NCBI RefSeq assembly: GCF_901827155.1
Contig: NZ_LR594659.1
Location: 248,001 to 312,000 of the forward strand
Source of the DNA: Variovorax sp. PBL-H6
GTDB taxonomy: Bacteria; Pseudomonadota; Gammaproteobacteria; Burkholderiales; Burkholderiaceae_C
Direction: 5' to 3'
Length of the DNA: 64,000 nt
Within the stretch, counting starts at the first letter, position 1; every line of letters starts with the position of its first letter. Positions 19,434 through 29,488 of the stretch are shown here, in pieces. Position numbers and translations under genes: made by a program. The notes under the pieces are model-generated. The model had not been told where the DNA came from and ran no database searches. It saw nothing but the letters and a program-made list of their open reading frames with translations.

Positions 19434-19901
19434 ATGCGTGTGAGCAGGGAAGACTACGTCGAGCTGGTACAAGATTTCTGCAAAGACATCGACTTCGAAG
19501 AAGCAGGCGAGTTGCTGCACCAAGGTGTCCTGCAATTGGACGATGCGCTCATCGGCATCGAGTACCTGGAAGAAAGAAATGAGGTTCGCCTGCTCATGGA
19601 CCTCGGGGACATGGAGGCGGAAGAAGACAGGGCAGCGCTGTTTTCCCTGTTACTGGAATTCAACTCGAGCAACAACGGTCTGTACTTGCCGATCTTCAGC
19701 ATTCATCCCGAGACCGGGCACGCGATCGTTGCGTATCACCTGCCCCTGAAGATCCTGCGCGGCCAAAACATCGGCCTCGCCTTCGTGCTCGACGAGCAGT
19801 TGATCCCGCTGCTCGACGACTGGAAGTCTGCCATTCGACAAGCGCTCAGCCATGTGCGCTCCGGCAGCCAAGCTTTTCCTCCACTCGGAACATTTGCCTG
19901 A
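19434..19901 (+). CDS. CesT-like type III secretion chaperone (paralogue B)
   Basis: 155 residues, clearly a tandem duplicate of the gene just upstream. Both carry SREDYVELVQD, IGIEYLEERNEVRLLMDL (DTLIAIEYIEERDEIRLL in A), LLLEFNSSNNGLYLP (LLLELNLGNAGFYLP) and GLAFVLDEQLIPLLDDWK. The frame opens at GTG 19434 (frame read as MRVSREDY; GTG at 19440 is the direct counterpart of paralogue A's start). The two chaperones may form a heterodimer or serve two regions of the large protein that follows 17 bases downstream. Confidence 0.65.
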   Translation: MRVSREDYVELVQDFCKDIDFEEAGELLHQGVLQLDDALIGIEYLEERNEVRLLMDLGDMEAEEDRAALFSLLLEFNSSNNGLYLPIFSIHPETGHAIVAYHLPLKILRGQNIGLAFVLDEQLIPLLDDWKSAIRQALSHVRSGSQAFPPLGTFA

Positions 19902-19918
19902 ACGAAAGGACGCTTCTT

Positions 19919-22312
19919 ATGAAACCCCTCAGTCTCACACCCAGTGTCCGGCACATCGTGGACCATGGTGACAGCTCGACGAGCCGAACCAGAGAAGGGA
20001 CTCCCCGGGGAGGCAAGCTTGTCAAGCGGTCGGCTGTTCTTTTCGACACGCCGGCTGCGCGGGCCCTCGCCCGCAGCAACGCCGATGAACGCGGCTTCCT
20101 CGAGCACGCCGAAGAACTCAAGGCGTCTGATCTGTTTCCGCCCGCGCCCGACGACGACGCCGCGCATCAGGTGGAGTCCCGGCAGGCGGTTTCCTTCGGA
20201 ATCGACCTGCAGACATTGAAGGAACAAAAAACAAAGGGTGAGGCAGCGTTTGATCGGCATTACCAACTGGCAAAGCGGCTGGAGACGAAAAAAGCCAGGA
20301 GCAAGCGCTACGAGAAAATAGCCCTGCTCGATCGCGACGGCAAGCCTCGAAACGAGTTCGAAGTGGTCAGAACGAAGGAGACCGGAGTTCAGCGCTTCGC
20401 GGGCTGGCAGACCAAAAAAGGAGCGGCGGTACAGAAGGCTGTCAACCGTACACGCGACCTTTGGCGCGAATTGGCCGGAACAGAACGCAAGTACGGCAGC
20501 AATTACCTGAGCACCGAGGGCACTGAAGGTCTGGTGACTGGCGCCAAGGTCGTGCCGCTGGAAAACGCTGGGGCGGCCCTTGGCGGAATCGCGCAAGCCG
20601 ACCGCATTGTTGGCGCCGCCAGCGCGGGGTTGGACCCGCCAGCCATCGCGGCCGGCGCGGGCGTGGTCGGCAACACGCTGGGCCTTGTCGCGCCGGTGCT
20701 GGTGGCGGCCAATGCCGTCGCCGCGACGGTCGCTGTCTCATCGCTCATGAGCGACCGGGACAAGGCCAATGCGGACCTGCTGCACAGTTTCAAGGATGCC
20801 AGGCGCTACGTTGACTACCTTGAAAGAGCCACCCCCGAGGAGTCGGACCTGTTCCTGGACTTCGACGAAGCCGCCCAGAAGCTGTTCTCTCCGACCCGGC
20901 AAGAACGCGCGAACATGGCCGCGGCCCAGGCTGGCGCCGCCAACCAGGCGGGTGTTCAGCCCTTGGCTGCCGGCGTGTTGGCAGGCACGGCGATCACCCA
21001 CCTGGCCGCGCCCGCGCTTGCGATCTCGGGCCCTGGCGCCCTGGTCCTGGCACCGGTGGCCGCTGTCGGTGCGGCCATCGATGTTTACAAGGCGTACCAG
21101 GAACGCCAGGGCCAGTTGAGCAGGAAGGAACAGGCCGAGCTGCGCAAGACTGCCATGGAGGCCGTCCTGGAGGCCAACCCGGGGCATTCCGAGTACGCGC
21201 TGCTGGCGGGCATCGTGCAGGGCTTGGGCGGATGGCAGGACAAGTTGGTTGATCAGTCGGAATGGGGGGAGAGTTTCGCCGAAGCTCACCTCGGCACGGC
21301 TGGTGGGACCCTGGGCGGAATGGCGTCACTGACGGTGGCCGGAGGTCTGGTCCTGGGCGGCGTCCTCACCGCACCGTTGCTCGGTCCGGTCGCGGTATTG
21401 GCTGCTGCGCCTGGGGCCGTTTGGGGAGGTGTGTCAGCCAGGCGCACCTACGTGGAACATCGAATCGAGCACAAGTCCAAGTGGCGCCAGCGGGCCGCGC
21501 GCGTCCTGGGCTTCGAACTGTCCCGCGAGGCTTTGGAGGAGAACCTGGCGGAAGACCGCCGGCTGAACATGAATTTCCAGGAAGGCGAGTACCTGCCTGC
21601 AGAGGAGCGCTTCGCCGGCGGCCGAGAGATGTTGTTCGATGCCCGAAACAACGAGTACCTGGGACTTCACGCGTTGGCGCTTCGGGTCCAGGATCTGGTC
21701 CGGGAGGGCAGGTACGACGCAGACTCTCCCTTCATCCAGCTTCTGCACGTCATCGGCATCGACGCGGTCAGGCTGCTGGCCATCTGCAAGGCGGCCTCTG
21801 CCAGGCCGGCGGATATGCAACTGGACTACATCCAGTCGAGGATTGCACCCAGGCTGGACATGAAATTGCGAATGCAGGGCGAGCTTCGGCAGCAGGCCCT
21901 GCCCCATGTGTCGCACTTTCTCGGGCATTTCCGGAGAGCTGTGTCGACTGTCCGTGCGCGCTACGAAACGGGAAACGGTTCGGCTGATCTACATGCAGAA
22001 ATTCGGAAGGAGCTGGCAGCGTTCTATCCCGATGCGCAGGCGGGCTTGCAGGCTTTCGACACTGCCATCAGCGCTTTCCTGGCAAAAACGCAGCCCAAAA
22101 ACCTTCCTGAGACGCCGTTTCTGAAAATTCTGAAGGGCTTCGCTAACTATTCGGCAGGGCTCCAGGCGGCTCGCGGAGAGTCCGACGGTCCTGTGAAGCA
22201 GAGGGCTGCCGAGAAAGAACGCGCCATGAAAGAGATCAATGCTCTTGTCGAAGAACTGGAAAGCTTCGCTTCTGCGGAGCAGGCCGATGCGATCAGGTTG
22301 ACACAACCCTGA
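19919..22312 (+). CDS. large protein of unknown function, candidate type III secreted effector or translocator
   Basis: 797 residues, not recognised. It begins MKPLSLTPSVRHIVDHGDSS, a polar Ser/Thr-rich N-terminus such as type III cargo has, with no Sec signal. Three Gly/Ala-rich hydrophobic stretches (about residues 225-280, 340-390 and 455-505) could insert in membranes or pack as helical hairpins. The C-terminal third is helical and charged, ending near VEELESFASAEQADAIRL. An AAGGACG precedes the ATG. Its place directly behind two CesT-like chaperones is the main reason to suspect type III secretion; a different surface or toxin role is possible. Confidence 0.6.
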   Translation: MKPLSLTPSVRHIVDHGDSSTSRTREGTPRGGKLVKRSAVLFDTPAARALARSNADERGFLEHAEELKASDLFPPAPDDDAAHQVESRQAVSFGIDLQTLKEQKTKGEAAFDRHYQLAKRLETKKARSKRYEKIALLDRDGKPRNEFEVVRTKETGVQRFAGWQTKKGAAVQKAVNRTRDLWRELAGTERKYGSNYLSTEGTEGLVTGAKVVPLENAGAALGGIAQADRIVGAASAGLDPPAIAAGAGVVGNTLGLVAPVLVAANAVAATVAVSSLMSDRDKANADLLHSFKDARRYVDYLERATPEESDLFLDFDEAAQKLFSPTRQERANMAAAQAGAANQAGVQPLAAGVLAGTAITHLAAPALAISGPGALVLAPVAAVGAAIDVYKAYQERQGQLSRKEQAELRKTAMEAVLEANPGHSEYALLAGIVQGLGGWQDKLVDQSEWGESFAEAHLGTAGGTLGGMASLTVAGGLVLGGVLTAPLLGPVAVLAAAPGAVWGGVSARRTYVEHRIEHKSKWRQRAARVLGFELSREALEENLAEDRRLNMNFQEGEYLPAEERFAGGREMLFDARNNEYLGLHALALRVQDLVREGRYDADSPFIQLLHVIGIDAVRLLAICKAASARPADMQLDYIQSRIAPRLDMKLRMQGELRQQALPHVSHFLGHFRRAVSTVRARYETGNGSADLHAEIRKELAAFYPDAQAGLQAFDTAISAFLAKTQPKNLPETPFLKILKGFANYSAGLQAARGESDGPVKQRAAEKERAMKEINALVEELESFASAEQADAIRLTQP

Positions 22313-22491
22313 GGGCCTGCGCCTGGAATTGCGCGCAGCCGCCGCGCGGCGTTGCGAATGGCGAGGCGCTGCGTGTGTGGCACGAGCCTTGCTGTCCCGG
22401 TGCCAGCCTGCGCCTGCGCAGGCTGCCGACGAGCCCACGTGCACCGGACCCGAGCGCGCGAAGTCATGAAAATGTGCCGCGTTGGGGTTTG

Positions 22492-22505
22492 CCTGTATAT
22501 ACAGG
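22492..22505. promoter_or_regulatory. HutC-type operator upstream of the hut-linked ABC transporter
   Basis: CCTGTATATACAGG is a perfect 14-bp palindrome with the TGTATATACA core known for HutC repressors. It lies 87 bases before the substrate-binding protein gene. A related site (12 of 14 bases identical) lies just before hutH. Binding by the HutC encoded at 25252 is inferred. Confidence 0.75.
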
Positions 22506-22592
22506 TGCATCGCACGCCGGCACCATGCCTGCGTGCCGCGTGTGTCACGCAGGGCGAGTCCAAGTTTTTACGAACGCAACAGGAGTACCCAG

Positions 22593-23558
22593 ATGGTCGA
22601 CACCCTCGCCAGAACCGCGTCGCTGCTCGCGGCAGGCCTTTGCGCCGCAGCCATGGCGGCAAGCGCCCATGCCCAGGACGCCAAGATCACCCTCGGCATG
22701 TCCGGCTGGACAGGCTTCGCGCCGCTCTCGCTCGCCGACAAGGCCGGCATCTTCAAGAAGAACGGGCTCGACGTGGAGCTCAAGATGATCCCGCAGAAGG
22801 ACCGGCACCTGGCCCTGGCCTCCGGCGCCATCCAGTGCGCGGCCACCACCGTCGAGACGCACGTGGCCTGGAACGCGAACGGCGTGCCCATCGTGCAGAT
22901 CTTCCAGATGGACAAGTCCTACGGCGCCGACGGCATCGCGGTGCGCAACGACGTCAAGTCCTTTGCCGACCTCAAGGGCAAGACCATCGGCGTGAGCGCA
23001 CCCGGCACCGCACCTTACTTCGGCCTGGCCTGGATGCTGAGCAAGAACGGCATGACGCTGAAGGACGTGAAGACCGTCTCGCTCGAGCCCCAGCCTGCGG
23101 CCCAGGCCTTCGTGGCCGGCCAGAACGACGCCGCCATGACCTACGAGCCCTATCTTTCGACCGTGCGCGCCAACCCGCAGGCCGGCAAGATCCTGGCCAC
23201 CACGCTGGACTACCCGATGGTGATGGACACCGTCGGCTGCGCGCCCACCTGGCTCAAGGCCAACGCCAAGGCCGCGCAGGCTTTGACCAACTCCTACTTC
23301 GAAGCGTTGGAGATGATCAAGAGCGACCCGGCCAAGTCCAACGAACTCATGGGCTCGGCCGTCAAGCAGGGCGGCGAGCAGTTCGCCAAGTCCTCGGCCT
23401 ACCTGCGCTGGCAGGACAAGGCGGCCAACCAGAAGTTCTTCGCGGGCGAGCTCACCCAGTTCATGAAGGACTCGGTGCCGATCCTGCTGGAGGCCGGCGT
23501 GATCCGCAAGGCGCCCGAGGATCTCTCGGCGACCTTCGACGCGAGCTTCATCAAGTAA
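22593..23558 (+). CDS. NitT/TauT-type ABC transporter substrate-binding protein
   Basis: 321 residues from the ATG at 22593, which has AGGAG eight bases upstream; longer in-frame starts lack one. The Sec signal ends at SAHAQD. The mature part matches NMT1/SsuA-like receptors: ITLGMSGWTGFAPLSLADKAGIFKKNGLDVELKMIP, LASGAIQCAATTVETHVAW and LKGKTIGVSAPGTAPYFGLA. It lies behind a HutC operator and ahead of permease, ATPase and hutC genes, so it probably feeds histidine, urocanate or a related imidazole into the pathway. Confidence 0.88.
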   Translation: MVDTLARTASLLAAGLCAAAMAASAHAQDAKITLGMSGWTGFAPLSLADKAGIFKKNGLDVELKMIPQKDRHLALASGAIQCAATTVETHVAWNANGVPIVQIFQMDKSYGADGIAVRNDVKSFADLKGKTIGVSAPGTAPYFGLAWMLSKNGMTLKDVKTVSLEPQPAAQAFVAGQNDAAMTYEPYLSTVRANPQAGKILATTLDYPMVMDTVGCAPTWLKANAKAAQALTNSYFEALEMIKSDPAKSNELMGSAVKQGGEQFAKSSAYLRWQDKAANQKFFAGELTQFMKDSVPILLEAGVIRKAPEDLSATFDASFIK

Positions 23559-23592
23559 GTGCGCTGAGCACGAAGCTGGCCCGGCCACTGCC

Positions 23593-24453
23593 ATGCAAGC
23601 GACCACCGCCGTCCCCACCGCTGCGCCTGCAGCACCTGCCGCCATGCCGGTCATGGCAGCGCCCCGTCGGCGCCGCGGCATGGCGCCGCTCGAACCCGTC
23701 AGCCCACGCGCGCGCTGGATGCTGGGCCTGGGCTTCTTCGTGCTGTTCTTCGCGGTCTGGGCTGCGTTCACGCTGGGCGGTTTCGTGCCGCCCACCTTCC
23801 TCGCGAGCCCGGTGACGATGGTGAAGGAGGGCTACGGCCTCTTCACCGAATACAACTTCATCCACGACATCGGCATGACGGTGTGGCGCGTGGTCGGCGG
23901 CTTCGTGCTGGCCGCCATCGTCGCGGTGCCGCTGGGCATCGCCATGGGCGCCTACAAGCCCATCGAGGCCTTCTTCGAGCCTTTCGTCTCCTTCTGCCGC
24001 TACCTGCCGGCCTCGGCCTTCATCCCGTTGCTCATTCTCTGGGCCGGCATCGGCGAGGCGCAGAAGCTGCTGGTGATCTTCATCGGCTCGGTGTTCCAGA
24101 TCACGCTGATGGTCGCCGTGACCGTGGGCGGCGCGCGCCGCGACCTCGTGGAGGCGGCCTACACGCTGGGCGCCAACAGCCGCGGCATCGTCGCGCGCGT
24201 GATGATCCCGGGCGCCGCACCGGGCATCGCCGAGACCTTGCGCCTGGTGCTGGGCTGGGCCTGGACCTACGTCATCGTGGCAGAGCTGATCGGCTCCTCC
24301 TCTGGCATCGGCCACATGATCACCGACAGCCAGGCGCTGCTCAACACCGGGCAGATCATCTTCGGGATCATCGTCATCGGCGTGATCGGGCTGGTCTCGG
24401 ACTTCGTCTTCAAGTTCGTCAACCGGCGCCTCTTCGCCTGGAGCACGCTGTGA
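23593..24453 (+). CDS. NitT/TauT-type ABC transporter permease
   Basis: 286 residues with about six membrane helices after a 40-residue Ala/Pro-rich N-terminus. The BPD_transp_1 signature is visible near residues 180-220 (EAAYTLGANSRGIVARVMIPGAAPGIAETLRL), including the EAA-type loop that docks the ATPase. It is the second gene of the transporter operon, and its TGA overlaps the ATPase start codon by one base, so the two are translationally coupled. Confidence 0.92.
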   Translation: MQATTAVPTAAPAAPAAMPVMAAPRRRRGMAPLEPVSPRARWMLGLGFFVLFFAVWAAFTLGGFVPPTFLASPVTMVKEGYGLFTEYNFIHDIGMTVWRVVGGFVLAAIVAVPLGIAMGAYKPIEAFFEPFVSFCRYLPASAFIPLLILWAGIGEAQKLLVIFIGSVFQITLMVAVTVGGARRDLVEAAYTLGANSRGIVARVMIPGAAPGIAETLRLVLGWAWTYVIVAELIGSSSGIGHMITDSQALLNTGQIIFGIIVIGVIGLVSDFVFKFVNRRLFAWSTL

Positions 24454-25235
24454 TGCAAAGCAAGCTTTCGATCCGCGGCGTGTCTCGCACCTTCACCGGC
24501 AACCGTGGCCAGCGCACGCAGGCCCTGCTGCCCATCGACTTCGACGTGCGCGAGAACGACTTCGTCACCATCCTCGGCCCCTCGGGTTGCGGCAAGTCCA
24601 CGCTGCTGCGCATCGTGGCGGGTCTCGACGACCCGAGCGAAGGCCGCGTGCTGCTCGACGGCCAGCCCATCGAAGGGCCGGGCGCCGACCGCGGCATGGT
24701 GTTCCAGAGCTACACGCTCTTCCCCTGGCTCACCATCGCGCAGAACATCCGCTTCGGCCTGCGCGAGCGCGGCATGGGCGACGCCGAGCAGAAGGAGCGC
24801 AGCGACTACTTCATCGCCAAGGTCGGCCTGCGCGGCTTCGAGAGCCACTACCCCAAGCAACTCTCGGGCGGCATGCAGCAGCGCACAGCGATCGCGCGTG
24901 CGCTCGCCAACGACCCCAAGATCCTGCTGCTCGACGAGCCCTTCGGCGCGCTCGACAACCAGACCCGCGTGCTGATGCAGGAGCTGCTGCTCGGCATCTG
25001 GGAATCAGCGCAGAAGACCGTGCTCTTCGTCACCCACGACATCGACGAAGCCATCTTCATGGCCAACCGCGTGGCGGTGTTCAGCGCACGGCCAGGCCGC
25101 ATCAAGAGCGAGATCGCGGTCGACTTCCCGCATCCGCGGCACTACACGATCAAGACTTCGCCCGAGTTCATGGCCATCAAGGCGCGCCTGACCGAGGAGA
25201 TCCGGGCGGAGTCGATGGCCGCGGCCGAACACTGA
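24453..25235 (+). CDS. NitT/TauT-type ABC transporter ATP-binding protein
   Basis: 260 residues starting at the ATG that shares a base with the permease stop. Motifs are Walker A GPSGCGKST, Q-loop VFQSYTLFPWLT, signature LSGGMQQR, Walker B ILLLDEPFGALD and the switch histidine in VTHDIDEA. It powers import by the SBP/permease pair. It is followed 16 bases later by hutC. Confidence 0.95.
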   Translation: MQSKLSIRGVSRTFTGNRGQRTQALLPIDFDVRENDFVTILGPSGCGKSTLLRIVAGLDDPSEGRVLLDGQPIEGPGADRGMVFQSYTLFPWLTIAQNIRFGLRERGMGDAEQKERSDYFIAKVGLRGFESHYPKQLSGGMQQRTAIARALANDPKILLLDEPFGALDNQTRVLMQELLLGIWESAQKTVLFVTHDIDEAIFMANRVAVFSARPGRIKSEIAVDFPHPRHYTIKTSPEFMAIKARLTEEIRAESMAAAEH

Positions 25236-25251
25236 AGAACGAAGACAAGCC

Positions 25252-26037
25252 ATGAGCACCAGCGCCAAGCACCGCAGCAGCACGACCGGGCACCGAGCCG
25301 CGGCGCCGGTGCAGCCTGCGCTGGCGCTTTACGAGCAGGTCAAGTCCTTCATCACCCACAAGATCCAGGACGGCTCCTGGCCCGCCGGCCACCGACTGCC
25401 TTCGGAAAGCGAACTGGTCGCGAAGTTCGGCGTGGCGCGCATGACCGTCAACCGCGCGCTGCGCGAGCTGATGGAGCAGGGCCGCATCGTGCGCGTGGCC
25501 GGCGTGGGCAGCTTCGTGGCCGAGGACAAGCCGCAGTCCACGCTGCTGCAGATCGCCAACATCGCGAGCGAGATCCGCGCCCGCGGGCACGACTATCGCT
25601 GCAAGTTCCTCGTCGCAGAGCGCATTGCGGCCTCGCCCGACGTCGCCGTGTGGCTCGACCTGCGGCCCGGCGAGTCGGTGTTCCACACCGTCTGCCTGCA
25701 CCTGGAGAACAACCTGCCCGTTCAGCTGGAAGACCGCCACGTCAATCCGCGCATGGTGCCCGCCTTCCTGGAGCAGGATTTCTCGGCCACTTCGCCCAGC
25801 GAGTACCTGGTGCGCAACGTGCCGTTCGACCAGATCGAGCATGTGGTCGACGCCGTATTGCCCACGCCCGAGCAGGCGCAGCGGCTCGACATGCCGGCCA
25901 GCGACCCGTGTCTGCTGCTGACGCGGCGCACCTGGTCGCGCAGCACGCCGGTCACCATGGTGCGCTGCCTGCATCCGGCCTCTCGCTACCGGCTGGGCAG
26001 CCGCTTCCGCGCGGACGGCAACCCGAGCTTCGGCTGA
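25252..26037 (+). CDS. hutC: histidine utilisation repressor HutC
   Basis: 261 residues. The GntR HTH (about residues 25-90) reads LYEQVKSFITHKIQDGSWPAGHRLPSE, then GVARMTVNRALRELMEQG. The UTRA domain follows: HTVCLHLENNLPVQLEDRHVNPRMVP, CLLLTRRTWSR, LHPASRYRLGSRF. This closely matches HutC, which represses hut genes until urocanate binds. Its likely operators are the palindromes at 22492 and 26072. A leader of about 22 residues with GHRAAAPVQP is longer than usual. Confidence 0.95.
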   Translation: MSTSAKHRSSTTGHRAAAPVQPALALYEQVKSFITHKIQDGSWPAGHRLPSESELVAKFGVARMTVNRALRELMEQGRIVRVAGVGSFVAEDKPQSTLLQIANIASEIRARGHDYRCKFLVAERIAASPDVAVWLDLRPGESVFHTVCLHLENNLPVQLEDRHVNPRMVPAFLEQDFSATSPSEYLVRNVPFDQIEHVVDAVLPTPEQAQRLDMPASDPCLLLTRRTWSRSTPVTMVRCLHPASRYRLGSRFRADGNPSFG

Positions 26038-26071
26038 ACGAAGGTACGCACCTGCGCTTCGCACGCACCTA

Positions 26072-26085
26072 CTTGTATAGACAGG
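26072..26085. promoter_or_regulatory. HutC-type operator upstream of hutH
   Basis: CTTGTATAGACAGG differs at only two positions from the perfect palindrome at 22492. It lies six bases before the hutH ATG, in the hutC-hutH gap, where a bound repressor would cover the ribosome-binding region and block promoter clearance. Function is inferred. Confidence 0.65.
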
Positions 26086-26091
26086 ATCCAC

Positions 26092-27726
26092 ATGGACGAC
26101 ACTCCCCTCTCCACCGCGCCGCTGCTGCTCACGCCCGGCGAGGTCGAGCTCGCGGCGCTGCGGCGCGTGCATGCCGGCCGCGTGCAACTCGCCCTCGACC
26201 CTGCGGCGCGCGTGGGCCTGCTGGCTGCGCAGGCGACCGTGCGCGGGATCGTCGATTCCGGCGAGGTGGTCTACGGCATCAATACCGGTTTCGGCAAGCT
26301 CGCCCAGACCATCATCCCGCACGAGCGCCTGGCCGAGCTGCAGCGCAACCTCGTGCTCTCGCACAGCGCCGGCACCGGCGCGCCGCTGCCTGACGGCGTG
26401 GTGCGGCTGGTGCTCGCCACCAAGGCCGTGAGCCTGGCGCGCGGCCACTCGGGCATCGCGCCCGAGATCGTCGATGCGCTGATCGCGTTGCACAACGCCG
26501 GGCTGCTGCCGCGAATCCCGTCAAAAGGCTCGGTCGGTGCCTCGGGCGATCTCGCGCCGCTGGCCCACCTGGCCTGCGTACTGATCGGCGAGGGCGAGGT
26601 CACGACGCCCGAGGGCGCGGTGATCGGCGGCGCGGAGGCGCTTTCGCGCATCGGCCTCGAGCCCTTCGTGCTCGGCCCCAAGGAAGGCCTGGCCTTGCTC
26701 AACGGCACGCAGGTCTCGACCGCGTTGGCGCTGGCAGGCCTGTTCGGCGCCGAGGACGTGTTTGCGGCCGGCCTGCTGGCGGGCGCACTGTCGCTCGAGG
26801 CGATCCAGGGTTCGATCAAGCCCTTCGATGCGCGCATCCATGCCGCGCGCGGGCAGCCGGGGCAGATCGCCGTCGCTGCCGCGGTGCGCACGCTGCTCGA
26901 AGGCAGCGAGATCATTCCCTCGCATGCCGACTGCGGCCGTGTGCAGGACCCGTATTCGATCCGCTGCGTGCCGCAGGTCATGGGCGCCTGCCTCGACAAC
27001 CTCGCGCATGCGGCGCGGGTCCTGCGCATCGAGGCCAATGCGGCTTCCGACAACCCGCTGGTCTTCGACAACGGCGACGTGATCTCCGGCGGCAATTTCC
27101 ACGCCGAGCCCGTCGCCTTCGCGGCCGACATCATCGCGCTGGCGGTGGCCGAGATCGGCGCCATCAGCGAGCGCCGCATGGCCCTGCTGCTCGACAGCGG
27201 CCTCTCGGGCCTGCCGCCCTTCCTGGTGCGCGATGGCGGCGTCAACTCCGGCTTCATGATCGCGCAGGTCACGGCCGCATCGCTCGCTTCGGAGAACAAG
27301 TCGCTTGCCCATCCGGCCAGCGTGGACAGCCTGCCCACCTCGGCCAACCAGGAGGACCATGTGTCGATGGCCACCTTCGCCGCACGGCGTCTCGCCGAGA
27401 TGGTCGAGAACACCGCGGTGGTCGTGGGCATCGAGGCGATGGCCGCCGCGCAAGGCATCGAATTGAAACGAGGCAGCATGAAACCCACGCTCGGCACTGG
27501 CGTGTCCTCGCTGCCCCCCGAGGGCGCGCAGCCCGCCTTGGGGCGGCCCGGCGGCGGGCTGAAGAGCTCCGCCTTGCTCGAAGCCGAATTCACCGCCATC
27601 CGCCAGCGCGTCGCCTTCATCGACCAGGACCACTTCATGGCCCCCGACATCGAAGCCATGCGCCGGTGGGCGCGCCGCAGCAATTGGCCCTCCGCCCTGC
27701 TGGACCTCCTCCCCAGCCGCCCCTGA
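26092..27726 (+). CDS. hutH: histidine ammonia-lyase
   Basis: 544 residues. It removes ammonia from L-histidine to give urocanate. The Ala-Ser-Gly triad that cyclises to the MIO cofactor is at residues 150-152 ([15 protein letters not shown]). Also present are [22 protein letters not shown] and [14 protein letters not shown]. The C-terminus, with [26 protein letters not shown], is about 25-30 residues longer than usual (roughly 510). First gene of the catabolic operon, behind a HutC operator. Confidence 0.97.
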   Translation: MDDTPLSTAPLLLTPGEVELAALRRVHAGRVQLALDPAARVGLLAAQATVRGIVDSGEVVYGINTGFGKLAQTIIPHERLAELQRNLVLSHSAGTGAPLPDGVVRLVLATKAVSLARGHSGIAPEIVDALIALHNAGLLPRIPSKGSVGASGDLAPLAHLACVLIGEGEVTTPEGAVIGGAEALSRIGLEPFVLGPKEGLALLNGTQVSTALALAGLFGAEDVFAAGLLAGALSLEAIQGSIKPFDARIHAARGQPGQIAVAAAVRTLLEGSEIIPSHADCGRVQDPYSIRCVPQVMGACLDNLAHAARVLRIEANAASDNPLVFDNGDVISGGNFHAEPVAFAADIIALAVAEIGAISERRMALLLDSGLSGLPPFLVRDGGVNSGFMIAQVTAASLASENKSLAHPASVDSLPTSANQEDHVSMATFAARRLAEMVENTAVVVGIEAMAAAQGIELKRGSMKPTLGTGVSSLPPEGAQPALGRPGGGLKSSALLEAEFTAIRQRVAFIDQDHFMAPDIEAMRRWARRSNWPSALLDLLPSRP

Positions 27727-27755
27727 ACCTCGCCCCCACGAAAGGACATGCCGCC

Positions 27756-29477
27756 ATGAACGCTCCAGACAAGTTCGTCGCCCAGACCGCCACCGATCCA
27801 CGCCATGACGCGACCCGCGTGATCCGCGCGCCGCGCGGCAGCCAGCTCAGCTGCAAGAGCTGGCTCACCGAGGCCCCGTTCCGAATGCTGCAGAACAACC
27901 TCGACCCCGAAGTGGCCGAGCGCCCGCAGGACCTGGTGGTCTACGGCGGCATCGGCCGCGCGGCGCGCAACTGGGAATGCTTCGACCAGATCCTCGCCTC
28001 GTTGAAGACCCTCGAAGACGACGAGACCCTGCTGATCCAGTCGGGCAAGCCCGTCGGCGTCTTCAAGACCCATCCCGACGCCCCGCGCGTGCTGCTCGCC
28101 AACTCCAACCTCGTCCCGAAGTGGGCGACCTGGGAGCACTTCAACGAGCTCGACCGCAAGGGCCTCTTCATGTACGGCCAGATGACCGCCGGCAGCTGGA
28201 TCTACATCGGCAGCCAGGGCATCGTGCAGGGCACCTTCGAGACGTTCGTGGAGGCCGGCCGCCAGCACTACGACAACGACCTCGCGGGCAAGTGGTTCCT
28301 CACGGCCGGCCTCGGCGGCATGGGCGGCGCGCAGCCGCTGGCCGCGACGCTCGCCGGCGCCGTCTCGCTCAACATCGAATGCAAGCAGTCGAGCATCGAC
28401 TTCCGCCTGCGCACGCGCTACGTCGACAAGCAGGCCAGGGACATCGACGACGCGATTGCCCTCATCCGGCAGCACACGGCGGCGAAGGAGGCGGTGTCGA
28501 TCGCCCTGCTCGGCAACGCGGCCGAGGTCCTGCCCGAGCTGGTGAAGCGCGCCAAGGCCGGCGGCCTGAAGCCCGACCTCGTCACCGACCAGACCTCCGC
28601 GCATGACCTGATCAACGGCTACCTGCCCGCCGGCTGGAGCGTCGAGCAATGGATCGATGCGCAGAAAGACCCGTCGCAGCATGCGCGCCTCCAGGCCGAG
28701 GCCGCGAAGTCCTGCGCCGTGCACGTGCAGGCCATGCTCGACTTCCAATCCATGGGCATTCCCACCGTCGACTACGGCAACAACATCCGCCAGGTCGCCT
28801 TCGACGAGGGCGTGAAGAACGCCTTCGACTTCCCCGGCTTCGTGCCGGCCTACATCCGCCCGCTCTTCTGCGAAGGCAAGGGCCCGTTCCGCTGGGTCGC
28901 GCTCTCCGGCGACCCGGAAGACATCTACAAGACCGACGCCAAGATCAAGGAACTGTTCCCCGACAACAGGCACACGCACCGCTGGCTGGACATGGCGCGC
29001 GAGCGCATCTCTTTCCAGGGCCTTCCCGCGCGCATCTGCTGGCTGGGCCTGGGCGAGCGCCACAAGGCCGGGCTCGCCTTCAACGAGATGGTGAAGTCGG
29101 GCGAGCTCAAGGGCCCGATCGTCATCGGCCGCGACCATCTCGACACAGGCTCCGTCGCCAGCCCCAACCGCGAGACCGAGGCCATGAAGGACGGCACCGA
29201 TGCCGTGTCCGACTGGCCGCTGCTCAACGCACTGCTCAACACCGCCGGCGGCGCGACCTGGGTCAGCCTGCACCACGGCGGCGGCGTCGGCATGGGCTAT
29301 TCGCAGCATTCGGGCGTCGTGATCGTGTGCGACGGCACCGACGCCGCGGCGAAGCGCATCGCGCGCGTGCTCTGGAACGACCCGGCCACCGGCGTCATGC
29401 GCCACGCCGACGCGGGCTACGAGCAGGCCATCGCGGCCGCGAAGAAGCATTCTCTTCAACTCCCCATGATCAAGTGA
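27756..29477 (+). CDS. hutU: urocanate hydratase
   Basis: 573 residues from ATG 27756 (AAAGGACA upstream). It adds water to urocanate to form imidazolonepropionate using tightly bound NAD. Family blocks include [36 protein letters not shown], the NAD-binding [12 protein letters not shown] (about residue 190), [16 protein letters not shown] and [15 protein letters not shown] with the conserved Cys. Ends 11 bases before the cyclodeaminase-like gene. Confidence 0.97.
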   Translation: MNAPDKFVAQTATDPRHDATRVIRAPRGSQLSCKSWLTEAPFRMLQNNLDPEVAERPQDLVVYGGIGRAARNWECFDQILASLKTLEDDETLLIQSGKPVGVFKTHPDAPRVLLANSNLVPKWATWEHFNELDRKGLFMYGQMTAGSWIYIGSQGIVQGTFETFVEAGRQHYDNDLAGKWFLTAGLGGMGGAQPLAATLAGAVSLNIECKQSSIDFRLRTRYVDKQARDIDDAIALIRQHTAAKEAVSIALLGNAAEVLPELVKRAKAGGLKPDLVTDQTSAHDLINGYLPAGWSVEQWIDAQKDPSQHARLQAEAAKSCAVHVQAMLDFQSMGIPTVDYGNNIRQVAFDEGVKNAFDFPGFVPAYIRPLFCEGKGPFRWVALSGDPEDIYKTDAKIKELFPDNRHTHRWLDMARERISFQGLPARICWLGLGERHKAGLAFNEMVKSGELKGPIVIGRDHLDTGSVASPNRETEAMKDGTDAVSDWPLLNALLNTAGGATWVSLHHGGGVGMGYSQHSGVVIVCDGTDAAAKRIARVLWNDPATGVMRHADAGYEQAIAAAKKHSLQLPMIK

Positions 29478-29488
29478 GGCTCCAAGCA

